Positions 53,121 through 61,957 of a stretch of 64,000 bases of DNA are shown in pieces; position 1 is the stretch's first letter; each line of letters starts with the position of its first letter. The notes under the pieces are model-generated. The model saw nothing but the letters and a program-made list of their open reading frames with translations, made no database searches and was not told the DNA's origin. The DNA lies in NCBI RefSeq assembly GCF_000382225.1, contig NZ_KB907814.1:32268-96267 (forward strand). Direction: 5' to 3'. Source of the stretch: Hymenobacter aerophilus DSM 13606 (GTDB taxonomy: Bacteria; Bacteroidota; Bacteroidia; Cytophagales; Hymenobacteraceae). Both the position numbers and the translations under genes were made by a program.

Positions 53121-53336
53121 TTACGCGGCTACGGAAAGCGTCAGGGCCTGCGTAGTTGGTTCTGGAATCGGCAGCCCTTCGAGTCGCAAACCCTCGATAT
53201 GAAATTCCACTCCCGCTCGAATTTGCGTTTCCGCTTCCGCTGAAGTTTCGCCAAAGGCCACGCAACCCGGCAAATCAGGCACGTAGGCTGAGTAACCGGA
53301 GTCGCTTTTTTCTACGATGACGAGGTAAGTTTTCAT
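53121..53336 (-). CDS. hicB: HicB family antitoxin
   Basis: The 71-residue protein opens with MKTYLVIVEKSDSGYSAYVP followed by DLPGCVAFGETSAEAETQIR, the conserved HicB partial RNase H-like fold. It lacks a C-terminal DNA-binding extension, so transcription control would be weak or by the complex. It starts one base after the hicA stop, so translation is coupled. It neutralises HicA. Confidence 0.93.
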   Translation of the reverse strand: MKTYLVIVEKSDSGYSAYVPDLPGCVAFGETSAEAETQIRAGVEFHIEGLRLEGLPIPEPTTQALTLSVAA

Positions 53337-53337
53337 A

Positions 53338-53526
53338 TCACTTGAGGCCTGCTTGTTTCAGAACGCTATTCAAGGCGCCGGGCGGTACTTCATCCGAAGG
53401 CTTATGCCCCGATAACGTAACCAAGCCGGTTTTAGTCGGATGCTTATATTGCTGATGGCTTCCCGACTGACGCACTACGCGCCAGCCATCTTCCTCAATC
53501 AGCCGCTTAAGCTCCCTGACTTTCAT
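53338..53526 (-). CDS. hicA: HicA family mRNA interferase toxin
   Basis: The 62-residue protein has the double-stranded-RNA-binding-like fold: MKVRELKRLIEEDGWRVVRQ, then GSHQQYKHP with the catalytic His, then LVTLSGHKPSDEVPPGALNS. HicA cleaves mRNA and blocks translation until HicB binds. The pair lies between the thiolase and acyl-CoA dehydrogenase genes on the same strand, an insertion into a metabolic block. Confidence 0.93.
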   Translation of the reverse strand: MKVRELKRLIEEDGWRVVRQSGSHQQYKHPTKTGLVTLSGHKPSDEVPPGALNSVLKQAGLK

Positions 53527-53570
53527 AGAACGGAAAAGCCATTGGCAAAGGCCTGTTTAGCTGTCGCAAA

Positions 53571-54749
53571 CTACTTCAGCAACTCGTAGATGCCGGCGAC
53601 GCCCTGGCCGCCGCCTACGCAGGCGGTGACCATGCCGTACTTCTGGCCGCGGGCCCGCAGCTCGTGGAACAGCTGGATGCTGAGCTTGGCGCCCGAGCAG
53701 CCCAGCGGGTGGCCCAGGGCAATGGCGCCGCCGTTCACGTTCACCTTGCTCTGGTCCATATCCAGCTCGCGCATCACGGCCAGACTTTGCGAAGCGAAGG
53801 CCTCATTCAGCTCGAACAGGTCGATGTCCTGGAGCTTCATGCCGGCCTGCTTGAGCGCCTTCGGAACGGCTTTGATAGGGCCCATGCCCATGATGCGCGG
53901 GTCGATGCCCTCGGTGGCATAGGTCACCATGCGGGCAATGGGCTCCAGGTTCAGTTCCTTCACCATGCGCTCCGACATCACGATAACAAAGGCCGCCCCG
54001 TCGGAAGTCTGCGACGAATTACCGGCCGTTACCGAGCCGTTGGCCGCGAAAACCGGGCGCAGCTTGCCCAGCACTTCCACCGACGTATCGGCGCGCGGGC
54101 CCTCGTCGGTGTCCACTACGTAGGAGCGGGTTTTCTTCTTGCCGGTGGCCTGGTCGAGGTAGGTTTCGTTGACGGTGATAGGCACAATCTGCTCCTTGAA
54201 CCTGCCTTCCTGAATAGCCTTGATAGCTTTCTGGTGGGAGTTGTAGGAGAACTGGTCCTGGTCCTGGCGGCTGATTTTGTAGTCCTGAGCTACCGCTTCG
54301 GCGGTGAGGCCCATACCGAGGTAGTAGTCGGGGTGCTTCTGAGCGAGGTTGTAGTTGGGCACAGTTTTCCAGCCTACAGTGGGTACCAGGCTCATGCTTT
54401 CGGTGCCACCGGCCACGATGCAGTCGGCCATGCCGGCCGCGATTTTGCCGGTGGCCATGGCAATGGTTTCCACGCCCGAGCCGCAGTAGCGGTTCACGAT
54501 GAGGCCCGATACGTTCATGGGCAAGGCCAGCAGCGAAATCAGGCGGCCCATTTGCAGGCCTTGCTCAGCTTCCGGCACGGCGTTGCCCACCATCACGTCG
54601 TCGATGCGGGTGGGGTCGAGGGCGGGCACCGAAGCTACGAGGTGCTTGATGACGTCGGCGGCCAGGTCGTCGGGGCGGGTAAAGCGGAAACCGCCGCGGG
54701 TGGCTTTGCCCACGGCCGTGCGGTAACCGGCTACGATATATGCGTTCAT
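53571..54749 (-). CDS. fadA: Acetyl-CoA C-acyltransferase (thiolase)
   Basis: The 392-residue enzyme releases acetyl-CoA from 3-ketoacyl-CoA in the last step of beta-oxidation. The nucleophilic Cys lies in [10 protein letters not shown] (about 90), the His in [16 protein letters not shown] (about 348) and the second Cys in TACVGGGQG (about 378). Start [20 protein letters not shown] is standard. It belongs with the FadN-type gene upstream at 55198; the S23 gene and an inverted repeat now lie between them. Confidence 0.95.
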   Translation of the reverse strand: MNAYIVAGYRTAVGKATRGGFRFTRPDDLAADVIKHLVASVPALDPTRIDDVMVGNAVPEAEQGLQMGRLISLLALPMNVSGLIVNRYCGSGVETIAMATGKIAAGMADCIVAGGTESMSLVPTVGWKTVPNYNLAQKHPDYYLGMGLTAEAVAQDYKISRQDQDQFSYNSHQKAIKAIQEGRFKEQIVPITVNETYLDQATGKKKTRSYVVDTDEGPRADTSVEVLGKLRPVFAANGSVTAGNSSQTSDGAAFVIVMSERMVKELNLEPIARMVTYATEGIDPRIMGMGPIKAVPKALKQAGMKLQDIDLFELNEAFASQSLAVMRELDMDQSKVNVNGGAIALGHPLGCSGAKLSIQLFHELRARGQKYGMVTACVGGGQGVAGIYELLK

Positions 54750-54750
54750 G

Positions 54751-55202
54751 TCTTAGTATTGAGTAGTGAGACGTGAGTAGTTAGATGCTGTTCCAGCGCT
54801 ACTGCTTTTCAATCAGAGACTTTTGCAAGCCAAACAGCATTTTCTGCAATTCAGTGAGTTCAATGGAAATGGCATTGAGGCTTTCGGCCGAGATATAACC
54901 AAATGAATTGGCAAGCAGCAATTGGGTTTCCAGTTCGTAAGCCGACCCATTGGCTATTGCCAGAAACTGTCGGAATTCAAGCTTTGAGTTTCGGCCGGCG
55001 CCCTCCGCAATGTTGGAGGGCATTGAAACCGCCGCCCGCCGCATCTGCGAAACCAAACCGTACCGCTCATTATCAGGAAAACCCGCGCAGAGTTGATACG
55101 TGAGCTTCGTGATGCTCATTGCCTTCTGCCACACCTTTAGCTCTTTATATTGGTGCATGGCGCGAAAGTCTCAATACTCAATACCAATTACTCAATACTA
55201 AT
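54751..55202. repeat. Word-type inverted repeat enclosing the S23 gene
   Basis: The left arm (54751-54785) and right arm (55166-55202) share the word TTAGTATTGAGTA in opposite orientation, with further near-copies (GTAGTGAGACGTGAGTAG; CTCAATACTCAATACCAATTA). The left arm starts right after the thiolase start codon, and the right arm overlaps the end of the FadN-type gene (stop at 55198). The loop of about 380 bp is nearly filled by the gene 54799-55158. Structure resembles a 23S rRNA intervening sequence: complementary ends with an S23 gene inside. Confidence 0.75.
54799..55158 (-). CDS. S23 family four-helix-bundle protein
   Basis: The 119-residue all-helical protein carries the family hallmark GLVSQMRRAAVSMPSNIAEGAGR (about 36-58 in shorter pieces: RRAAVSMPSNIAEG) and the opening YKELKVWQKAMSITKLTYQL. 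Related genes are found inside intervening sequences of 23S rRNA, and the Avd protein of diversity-generating retroelements has the same fold. They form pentamers that bind nucleic acid through a basic surface. Here the gene lies not in rRNA but in the fad block between thiolase and FadN, inside an inverted repeat. Its function at such loci is unknown. Confidence 0.92.
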   Translation of the reverse strand: MHQYKELKVWQKAMSITKLTYQLCAGFPDNERYGLVSQMRRAAVSMPSNIAEGAGRNSKLEFRQFLAIANGSAYELETQLLLANSFGYISAESLNAISIELTELQKMLFGLQKSLIEKQ

Positions 55203-57606
55203 TCCGCAGCGGTTTGCCCGTAGTCAGAATTGACTGAATCCGCTCCAGCGTTTTCCGCTCGCCGGTGAGGCTCAGGAAGGCTTCGCGCTCCAGGTCCAGC
55301 AGGTACTGCTCCGATACTTCGGTGGGGGCTGAGAGGTCGCCGCCGCACATGATGAAGGCCAGCTTGTTGGCAATCTTCACGTCGTGGTCGGAGATGTAGT
55401 GACCTTCCTTCATGGCGTGCACACCGGTCATGAACATGCCCAGGGCGCCCTTGCCATGCACCTTGATGTTGGTTTTCTGCACGGGCTGGGTGTAGCCGGC
55501 GTCGGCCAGTTCGATGGCGGCGGCTTTGGCCTGGGCAATTACGCGGTTGGAATTCACCACGATTTCGTCGCCGCGGCGCATAAAGCCCAGGTCGAAGGCT
55601 TCGGCGGCCGAGGTGGACACTTTGGCGGTGCTCACCGTCATGAACGTGTTGCGGAGCAGGTTGTACTCGGGCTCGCCTTCCTCGTATTTGAGGGCGGTGC
55701 GCAGGGTCATTTCCTTGGTGCCGCCACCGGCCGGAATCAGACCCACGCCGAATTCCACGAGGCCCATGTAGGTTTCGGCCGCCGCCACTACGCGGTCGGC
55801 GTGCAGGTTCAGCTCGCAGCCGCCGCCCAGGGCCAGGCCGTGGGGTGCGCTGACCACCGGAATGCTGCTGTAGCGCATCCGCATCATGGCCTGCTGGAAC
55901 TGGGCAATCATCAGGTTTAGCTCGTCGTATTCCTGGTCGAGGGCAAACATATACACGAGACCCAGGTTGGCGCCGGCCGAGAAGTTCGGCGCATCGTTGC
56001 CCACCACGAGGCCGCGGAAGTCCTTTTCGGCCAGTTCTACGCCTTTCAGCAAGCCCTGGATTACGTCGGAGCCCAGCGCGTTCATCTTGCTGTGGAACTC
56101 CACGTTCAAAATACCGTCGCCAAGGTCGAGCACCGAAGCGCCGGCGTTTTTCCAGAGCACCTTGCCAGTGGCCCGCAGGTTATCAAGAATGATGAAGTTC
56201 TCGACGCCCGGAATGGCCTGGTAGCTTTTCGAGTCGAGGTCGTAAAACTGCTTTACGCCCGCCTCGCTCACCTTATAGAAGGTTTCGTGGCCGGCGACCA
56301 GCATTTCCTCTACCCACGGCGCAACCGTTTTCCCTTCGGCCTTAGCCAGCTCCAGGCCCTTTTTCACGCCCAGCGCGTCCCAGGTTTCAAACGGACCCAT
56401 GTCCCAGCCGAAGCCGGCGCGCAGGGCGTCGTCAATCTTATAGAGCGAGTCGGTGATTTCGGGAATCCGGTTGCTTACGTAGGCAAACAGGCCCGCGAAG
56501 GTTTTGCGGTAGAAGTCGCCCGCCTTGTCTTTGCCGGCCACCAGCACCTTGAACCGGTCGGCCAGCTTCTCGATGGGCTTGGTGGTTTCGAGGGTCGCAA
56601 ACTTGATTTTCTGGCTCGGCTGGTATTCCAGCGTGTTCAGGTCGAGGGCCAGGATGGCGGTTTTGCCCTTATCGTCCTTGGTTTTCTTGTAGAAGCCTTG
56701 GCCGGTTTTGTCGCCCAGCCACTTGTTCTCGCCCATCTTTTTCAGATAGTCGGGCAGGGCAAAAACAGCTTTGGCTTCGTCGTTGGGCAGGTTCTGGGCC
56801 AGCCCGTTGGCCACGTTCATCAGCGTATCCAGCCCCACCACATCGGAGGTGCGGAAGGTGGCCGACTTAGCGTGGCCGATAACCGGACCAGTCAGCTTAT
56901 CCACTTCCTCCACCGACAGGCCGAGCTGCTGCATCACCTGAATCACGTCCATGATGGCAAACACGCCCACGCGGTTGGCGATGAACGCGGGCGTATCCTT
57001 GGCCAGCACGGTGGTTTTGCCCAGGTACAGGTCGCCGTAGTGCATCAGGAAATCCACCACATCCTTGTCCGTGTCGGGGGTCGGGATGATTTCGAGCAGC
57101 TTCAGGTAGCGGGGCGGGTTGAAGAAGTGGGTGCCGCAGAAGTGCTTCTTGAAATCGTCGGAGCGGCCCTCGGTCATCAGATGAATCGGGATGCCCGAGG
57201 TGTTCGAAGTAATCAGCGTGCCGGGCTTGCGGAACTGCTCCACGCGCTCAAACAGGCTCTTTTTTATGTCGAGCCGTTCCACCACTACCTCAATCGTCCA
57301 GTCGCAGCCGGCAATGTCCTTCAGGTTATCATCGAAGTTGCCGGTTTTGATGCGGCTCACGTCGGCCTTGCGGTACAGCGGCGAGGGGTTGGCTTTCACC
57401 GTAGCTTCCAGGGCGCTGTTCACGAGGCGGTTCTTCACGGCCGGCGAGTCGAGCTTGAGGCCCTTGGCTTCCTCGGCGGGCAGCAGTTCCTTCGGCGCAA
57501 TGTCGAGCAGCAGCACCTGCACGCCGATGTTGGCGAAGTGGCACGCAATGCGCGAGCCCATCACCCCGGAGCCCAGTACGGCTACTTTCTTGATGGTACG
57601 ATTCAT
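55198..57606 (-). CDS. 3-hydroxyacyl-CoA dehydrogenase/enoyl-CoA hydratase (FadN type)
   Basis: The 802-residue bifunctional enzyme does the hydration and second oxidation of beta-oxidation. Order is dehydrogenase first (unlike E. coli FadB): NAD motif VLGSGVMGSRIACHFA (about 10), catalytic His in GTHFFNPPRYLKL (about 158), then a second dehydrogenase C-domain, and hydratase domain near 500-720 with FSAGANLGLVY and HGLALGGGCELNL. This order is that of FadN of Bacillus. It lies upstream of the thiolase on the same strand and follows the MarR gene. Confidence 0.94.
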   Translation of the reverse strand: MNRTIKKVAVLGSGVMGSRIACHFANIGVQVLLLDIAPKELLPAEEAKGLKLDSPAVKNRLVNSALEATVKANPSPLYRKADVSRIKTGNFDDNLKDIAGCDWTIEVVVERLDIKKSLFERVEQFRKPGTLITSNTSGIPIHLMTEGRSDDFKKHFCGTHFFNPPRYLKLLEIIPTPDTDKDVVDFLMHYGDLYLGKTTVLAKDTPAFIANRVGVFAIMDVIQVMQQLGLSVEEVDKLTGPVIGHAKSATFRTSDVVGLDTLMNVANGLAQNLPNDEAKAVFALPDYLKKMGENKWLGDKTGQGFYKKTKDDKGKTAILALDLNTLEYQPSQKIKFATLETTKPIEKLADRFKVLVAGKDKAGDFYRKTFAGLFAYVSNRIPEITDSLYKIDDALRAGFGWDMGPFETWDALGVKKGLELAKAEGKTVAPWVEEMLVAGHETFYKVSEAGVKQFYDLDSKSYQAIPGVENFIILDNLRATGKVLWKNAGASVLDLGDGILNVEFHSKMNALGSDVIQGLLKGVELAEKDFRGLVVGNDAPNFSAGANLGLVYMFALDQEYDELNLMIAQFQQAMMRMRYSSIPVVSAPHGLALGGGCELNLHADRVVAAAETYMGLVEFGVGLIPAGGGTKEMTLRTALKYEEGEPEYNLLRNTFMTVSTAKVSTSAAEAFDLGFMRRGDEIVVNSNRVIAQAKAAAIELADAGYTQPVQKTNIKVHGKGALGMFMTGVHAMKEGHYISDHDVKIANKLAFIMCGGDLSAPTEVSEQYLLDLEREAFLSLTGERKTLERIQSILTTGKPLRN

Positions 57607-57621
57607 AGTGGTGGGTAGTGG

Positions 57622-57724
57622 TTAGTGCTTAGATTTTAGTGCATAGTGCTTAGGTGGTTTCATTGGAACATATACTGGCCTTCTTGAGCGGCCTAAGCAC
57701 TATGCACCAATAACTAAGCACTAA
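57622..57724. repeat. Word-type inverted repeat between marR and the FadN-type gene
   Basis: Arms 57622-57654 and 57692-57724 are 33 bp with about four mismatches. Each holds TTAGTGCTTAG, TTAGTGCATAG and TAGTGCTTAGG. The loop is 37 bp. It fills the gap between the two genes. Confidence 0.93.
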
Positions 57725-57731
57725 AAAGACG

Positions 57732-58214
57732 TTATGCGGCCGACGATTCGGTGGCGCGCGGGGGCTTGAGCTTGAAGTTCTCGTAGAGCGTCTTGCCCTC
57801 AATCATGCCGGTAATCTGGCTCACGACCCGGAAAAACACGTCCAGCTCGCTCTGCGGGATTTCGTCGCGCACCTTCAGGTTGAAGTGGCGCACGGTCTGG
57901 CGCGAGATTTCCTTGTTACGCAGCCCTTCTTCGGTCAGGAAGATGCGTACCGAGCGTTTGTCGTGGGCGTCGGCCTGCTTGTAGATAAGGCCTTTTTCTT
58001 CCATCGAGCGCAGAATGCGGGTCAGGGAGCGGGTTTCGAGGCCCAGCAGGGGCGCAATTTTGGTGGCGGGCGTGCCGTTTTCCTGGTCGATGTTCAGCAG
58101 CACGAAACCGATGCTGGTGGTAATATCGTGCTTGGCCGCCTGCGTGTTATACATGCGCGAAATGGCGTGCCAGGCAACCTTGATATTATAATCGACGGTT
58201 TCTTCGGGGGTCAT
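57732..58214 (-). CDS. MarR family transcriptional regulator
   Basis: The 160-residue winged-helix protein starts at MTPEETVDYNIKVAWHAISR; an ATG five codons earlier (58229) is possible. Recognition region: TPATKIAPLLGLETRSLTRI followed by the wing KQADAHDKRSVRIFLTEEG. The dimer would release DNA on binding a ligand, here probably acyl-CoA or fatty acid, since it is embedded in the beta-oxidation block. A TATGC-TT-GCATA palindrome 42 bases upstream of the start is a likely operator. Confidence 0.9.
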   Translation of the reverse strand: MTPEETVDYNIKVAWHAISRMYNTQAAKHDITTSIGFVLLNIDQENGTPATKIAPLLGLETRSLTRILRSMEEKGLIYKQADAHDKRSVRIFLTEEGLRNKEISRQTVRHFNLKVRDEIPQSELDVFFRVVSQITGMIEGKTLYENFKLKPPRATESSAA

Positions 58215-58237
58215 GGGAGAGTGTCGCAAGTCCGGTA

Positions 58238-58267
58238 AACATACGGATAATATGTTATGCTTGCATA
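58238..58267. promoter_or_regulatory. Candidate MarR operator
   Basis: TATGCTTGCATA (58256-58267) is a palindrome, and it overlaps AACATA...ATATGTT (58238-58256). The string TGTTATGCTTGC recurs exactly at 53041-53052, in the region upstream of the acyl-CoA dehydrogenase gene. Confidence 0.5.
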
Positions 58268-58340
58268 CTATCTACCCCGAAAAAAGTTTTGGCCACTCCT
58301 CTTCTCCGCCGCTGCCCGCCCCCGGTACCCGGACAGCAAA

Positions 58341-58367
58341 GTACCCCAGAGCCGGGCTCTGGGGTAC
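58341..58367 (-). terminator. Terminator of the acyl-CoA ligase gene
   Basis: A 27-bp palindrome, GTACCCCAGAGCC and its complement around one base, lies 33 bases past the stop at 58400. Confidence 0.88.
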
Positions 58368-58399
58368 GTAAAAAGCAGGTTCAATCTTCGGCTGACCGG

Positions 58400-60165
58400 T
58401 TAGTTATACAGCCCTTCAATCAGCTCCTGGTTGTTGGCGGTAATGGCCTTGCGCTTCACCTTCATGGTGGGCGTCATCTCGCCCGATTCCACGGTCCAGT
58501 GCTCGGGCAGCAGCACAATTTTCTTCACCTGCTCCCAATGCGCGAAGCCCTCGTTGTACTTGTGCACGAGGTCCTCGTACATCTTGATAATCTTCTCGTT
58601 CTTCACCATTTCGGCGGGCCCGCCGTCGCACGACACGTTGTTGCGCTTGCACCAGCCCTTCAGGTCGTCGAAGGATGGGATGACGAGGGCCGAGGCGAAC
58701 TTCTGGCCGTCGCCCACCACCATGCACTGCTCGATGAGCGGCGACTCCTTCATCTTGCCCTCCAGCACCTGCGGGGCAATGTACTTGCCGCCCGAGGTCT
58801 TGAACATCTCCTTCTTGCGGTCGGTGATTTTCAGGAACTTGCCGTCCACCATCTCGCCAATGTCGCCGGTGTGGAAGAAGCCGTCGGCGTCGAACTCCTT
58901 GGCCGTCAGCTCGGGCTGGTTGTAGTAGCCTTTCATCACCGATTCCGAGCGGGTCAGAATCTCGCCGTCCTTGGCAATCTTGACTTCCGTGTTGTCCACG
59001 ATGGGGCCCACGGTGCCAATCATGTTTTCCTTGGGGTCGTAGCCGCCCACGGCAATTACGGGCGAGGTTTCGGTGAGGCCGTAGCCCTCCATCACCGGAA
59101 TGCCGGCCGACCAGAACACGCGGGCCAGCCGCGGCTGCAGCGCCCCGCCCCACTCACGATGCAGCGCAAATTGCCGCCCAGCGCCTCGCGCCACTTATTG
59201 AAGATGAGCTTGTTGGCCAGCTTGAGCTGGGTATTGTACAGGAAGCCGTGGTCTTGCTGGTTGTCGTACTTGAGGCCGAGGTTGAGGGCCCAGAAGAACA
59301 TGTTTTTCTTCACGCCTTCCAGCGCGTGGCCCTTGGCTACAATCTTGTCGTACACCTTTTCGAGCAGGCGCGGCACGGTGGTGAAAATCTGCGGCTTCAC
59401 CTCGCGCAGGTTGTCGGCAATGGTATCCATGCTCTCGGCGTAGTAAATGCTCACGCCGTTGATGAGGTAAAGGTGGGTCACCATGCGCTCGAAAATGTGG
59501 CACAGCGGCAGGAAACTCAGCGCAATATCGTTCTTGGTTACCGGCACAAACCGCTGGGTGTTGCGGCAGTTGCTGAGGATGTTGTTGTGCGTGAGCATCA
59601 CGCCCTTGGGCTTGCCCGTAGTGCCCGAGGTGTAAATGAGCGTGAGCAAATCGTCGGGCTCCACGGCCGCCATCAGCGGCTCCAGGTCGGCGGGGTTGCC
59701 CTTCTCGCCCATTGCCAGCAGCTCGCTGAAGTGGCGGGCGCCGGCCAGCTTATCGAAGGTGAACACGTTTTCCCTGGGAATATCGAGGCCTTTGATGGCC
59801 TCGGTTACCTTGTCGAGCAGCTTCTGGTCGGACACCAGCACGGCCTTCACGCCGGCATCCTCGAAGATGAACTTGTAGTCTTCGGTGGTGATGGTGGGGT
59901 ACATCGGCACGCTCACGGCCCCGAGCTGGGCAATGGCGAAGTCGGCAATCATCCACTCGGGCCGGTTCATCGAAATCAGGGCCACCTTGTCGTCTTTGCC
60001 GATGCCCAGGGCCCGCAGGCCCAGGCTGGCCTCGTTTACCTGCCGCACCACTTCATCGGTACTGATGGGCTGGTAGGTGCCATCGATTTTGGCGCCGAAA
60101 CAGTTGGGCTTATTGTACTTCTGCTGCAGCTGGTGCAGAACATCGAAAGTGCGGCGGATTTCCAT
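58400..60165 (-). pseudogene. fadD: Long-chain acyl-CoA ligase with internal frameshift
   Basis: The upstream frame (to about 59145) encodes the N-terminal part from MEIRRTFDVLHQLQQKYNKP, with the ATP motif LIYTSGTTGKPKGVMLTHNN (about 178), up to LRCIVSGAG. The downstream frame continues exactly where the family would: ALQPRLARVFWSAGIPVMEG then GYGLTETSPV, TGDIGE and DRKKEMFKTSGGKYIAP, ending at 58400. At about 59142-59150 one G is missing from AGTGGGGCGGGG; adding it gives an uninterrupted protein of about 588 residues. It may be a true mutation or an assembly error. The enzyme would activate fatty acids for the adjacent pathway. Confidence 0.85.
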
Positions 60166-60326
60166 GAGCGGTGAACTAGCGGAGATGGGAGTCGGAGGGG
60201 GTAAGACGCAGCCGGGGCCGGGGCAGTTTTGCCCGACTAGGGTATGCGCAGCTTAAATAACTGCTTTTTTCCGGAAACCTCCGCCATACGGGCCCAAAAA
60301 GGGCGGGACGCGTGCCCGGCATTTAG

Positions 60327-60334
60327 TAGCTTTG
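60327..60334 (+). promoter_or_regulatory. Candidate -7 element
   Basis: TAGCTTTG matches TAnnTTTG, 22 bases before the ATG at 60357. No -33 TTTG at proper distance. Confidence 0.4.
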
Positions 60335-60356
60335 CCCACCGCCTCCCCGCTTCCCG

Positions 60357-61568
60357 ATGAATCTGGCTATCTTTTTCGACCCTTTGCCCGAAGAGCTGGT
60401 GCCGGCCGGTGCGCCGGCCACGGTGCTGGCGGGGGCCGTTTCGGCTTTCACGGGCGGCGCGTTTCCCGACTGGCGCGCCGCCGACCTGGCCCTGATTGGT
60501 TTGGATGAATGGCGCGGCAGCGCGGCCGGCGAGCCGGCCGGCCACGGCGCCAACGCGGTGCGCCGCCAGCTGTATCAGCTGCAGAAAGGCAGCAGCCCCG
60601 GCCGCCTGGCCGATTTGGGCAACCTGCGCCCCGGCCTCACCCTCGAAGACACCTACCAGCGCCTGCGCGAAATCATTGCCGCGCTGCTCGAACAGGGCAC
60701 CGTGCCGCTGCTGCTGGGTGGCTCGCACGACCTCGACTACGGGCAGTTTCTGGCCTACGAAACGCTGGAGCGGGCCGTGAGCTTTGCCACTGTGGATTCC
60801 AGGGTGGACATGGCCGAACCGGGCAGCAGCGCCGCGCCCGAAGACAGCCACCTGCGCCGCATGCTGCTGCACGCGCCCAGCTTCCTGTTCAACTTCGCCC
60901 AGCTGGCCCACCAGCAGTACCTGGTAGCCCCCGATGTGCTGGCGGCCCTCGAAAAGCTGCACTTCGAAACCCTGCGCGTAGGCCAGATTCGCGACGACAT
61001 CCGGCAGGCCGAGCCGCTGCTGCGCCAGGCCGATTTCGTGAGCTTCGACGTGGCCGCCATCCGCTGGCAGGACGCGCCGGGCTACCAGCCGGCCAACCCT
61101 TTCGGCCTCACCAACGAGGAAGCCGCCAAGCTGGCCTGGTACGCCGGCTGCAACGACCAGCTCACCTCCTTCGGCCTCTACGGCTACCGCCCCGACCACG
61201 ACCCGCACGGCCTGGCCGCCGCGGTGCTGGCCACCATGCTCTGGTATTTTGTGGAGGGCTACTACTACCGCCGCCGCGAAACCGACTTCCGCGGGCCCAC
61301 CTTCCTGCGCTACGCCGCTGGTTTGCACGGCCCCGCCCGCTACGCGCAGGCCCACCCCGGCGGGCCCACTGACGAGGAGGAGGAAGAGGAAGGTCCCGAC
61401 CGTATTGTGTTCTACAAGTCGCGCCAGACGGACCGCTGGTGGATGGAAGTGGTGAACCTGACCGGCAACGCCCGCCGCATTGTGCCCTGCAGCTACCAGG
61501 ATTACCTGCGCGCCGCCCAGGGCGACGTGCCCCACCGCTGGATTCTTACGCAGGCCTTGTTGGGGTAA
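60357..61568 (+). CDS. Formimidoylglutamase/arginase-family protein with degenerate metal site
   Basis: The 403-residue protein has the ureohydrolase fold. GGSHDL (about 121) keeps the first metal His. The second site, normally DxHxD, reads VDSRVDM (about 146), with Arg for His, and the third, normally SFDxDxxD, reads SFDVAAIRW (about 229), with the second Asp lost. So a normal two-manganese centre cannot form. The family, as I recall it, includes similarly altered Bacteroidota members annotated formimidoylglutamase. A poly-Glu stretch (EEEEEEG) interrupts the C-terminal part. No hut genes adjoin. Cytoplasmic. Confidence 0.8.
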   Translation: MNLAIFFDPLPEELVPAGAPATVLAGAVSAFTGGAFPDWRAADLALIGLDEWRGSAAGEPAGHGANAVRRQLYQLQKGSSPGRLADLGNLRPGLTLEDTYQRLREIIAALLEQGTVPLLLGGSHDLDYGQFLAYETLERAVSFATVDSRVDMAEPGSSAAPEDSHLRRMLLHAPSFLFNFAQLAHQQYLVAPDVLAALEKLHFETLRVGQIRDDIRQAEPLLRQADFVSFDVAAIRWQDAPGYQPANPFGLTNEEAAKLAWYAGCNDQLTSFGLYGYRPDHDPHGLAAAVLATMLWYFVEGYYYRRRETDFRGPTFLRYAAGLHGPARYAQAHPGGPTDEEEEEEGPDRIVFYKSRQTDRWWMEVVNLTGNARRIVPCSYQDYLRAAQGDVPHRWILTQALLG

Positions 61569-61595
61569 GTTAGGGTTGAGAATCAAAAGTTAAAA

Positions 61596-61883
61596 ATGGA
61601 TAGCTCAGAAGCCGATTTTGAACCGACTACAGGTAATGGACAGCCGGTATCGGACCAGCCCTTTTACTCCCGCGGGCAACTGGCTTTGCGCAATGGGCAG
61701 GACCGCGACGAAATCTGGGTGGCCTTCCAGGGGCTGATTTACGATGTGAGCCGCTCGCGCCTGTGGAAGCGCGGCAACCACTACGAGCACTGGGCCGGGC
61801 AGGATCTAACGGCCGAAATGGCTCAGGCACCTCACTTACCCACCGTTTTCGACCGGTTTCCGGTAATTGGCCGGTTGGCATAG
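61596..61883 (+). CDS. Cytochrome b5-like heme/steroid-binding domain protein
   Basis: The 95-residue single-domain protein has the pattern YSRGQLALRNGQDRDEIWVA then FQGLIYDVSRSRLWKRGNHY and HWAGQDLTAEMAQAPH, which is that of the short prokaryotic cytochrome b5-like family; His in GNHYEHWAG and APH could be heme ligands. It begins 27 bases after the ureohydrolase stop and may be co-transcribed. Soluble; redox partner unknown. Confidence 0.88.
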   Translation: MDSSEADFEPTTGNGQPVSDQPFYSRGQLALRNGQDRDEIWVAFQGLIYDVSRSRLWKRGNHYEHWAGQDLTAEMAQAPHLPTVFDRFPVIGRLA

Positions 61884-61957
61884 GTGGTGGACTAGCGCCA
61901 CAAGGCAACTTCGCGCCGCTTCTGTAGTATTGCTTATTCCTCCTATCCCTCTGCCCG

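Noticed and set aside
54751..55202. Complete diversity-generating retroelement
   Set aside because: The S23 fold resembles Avd, but there is no reverse transcriptase, template repeat or variable gene nearby.
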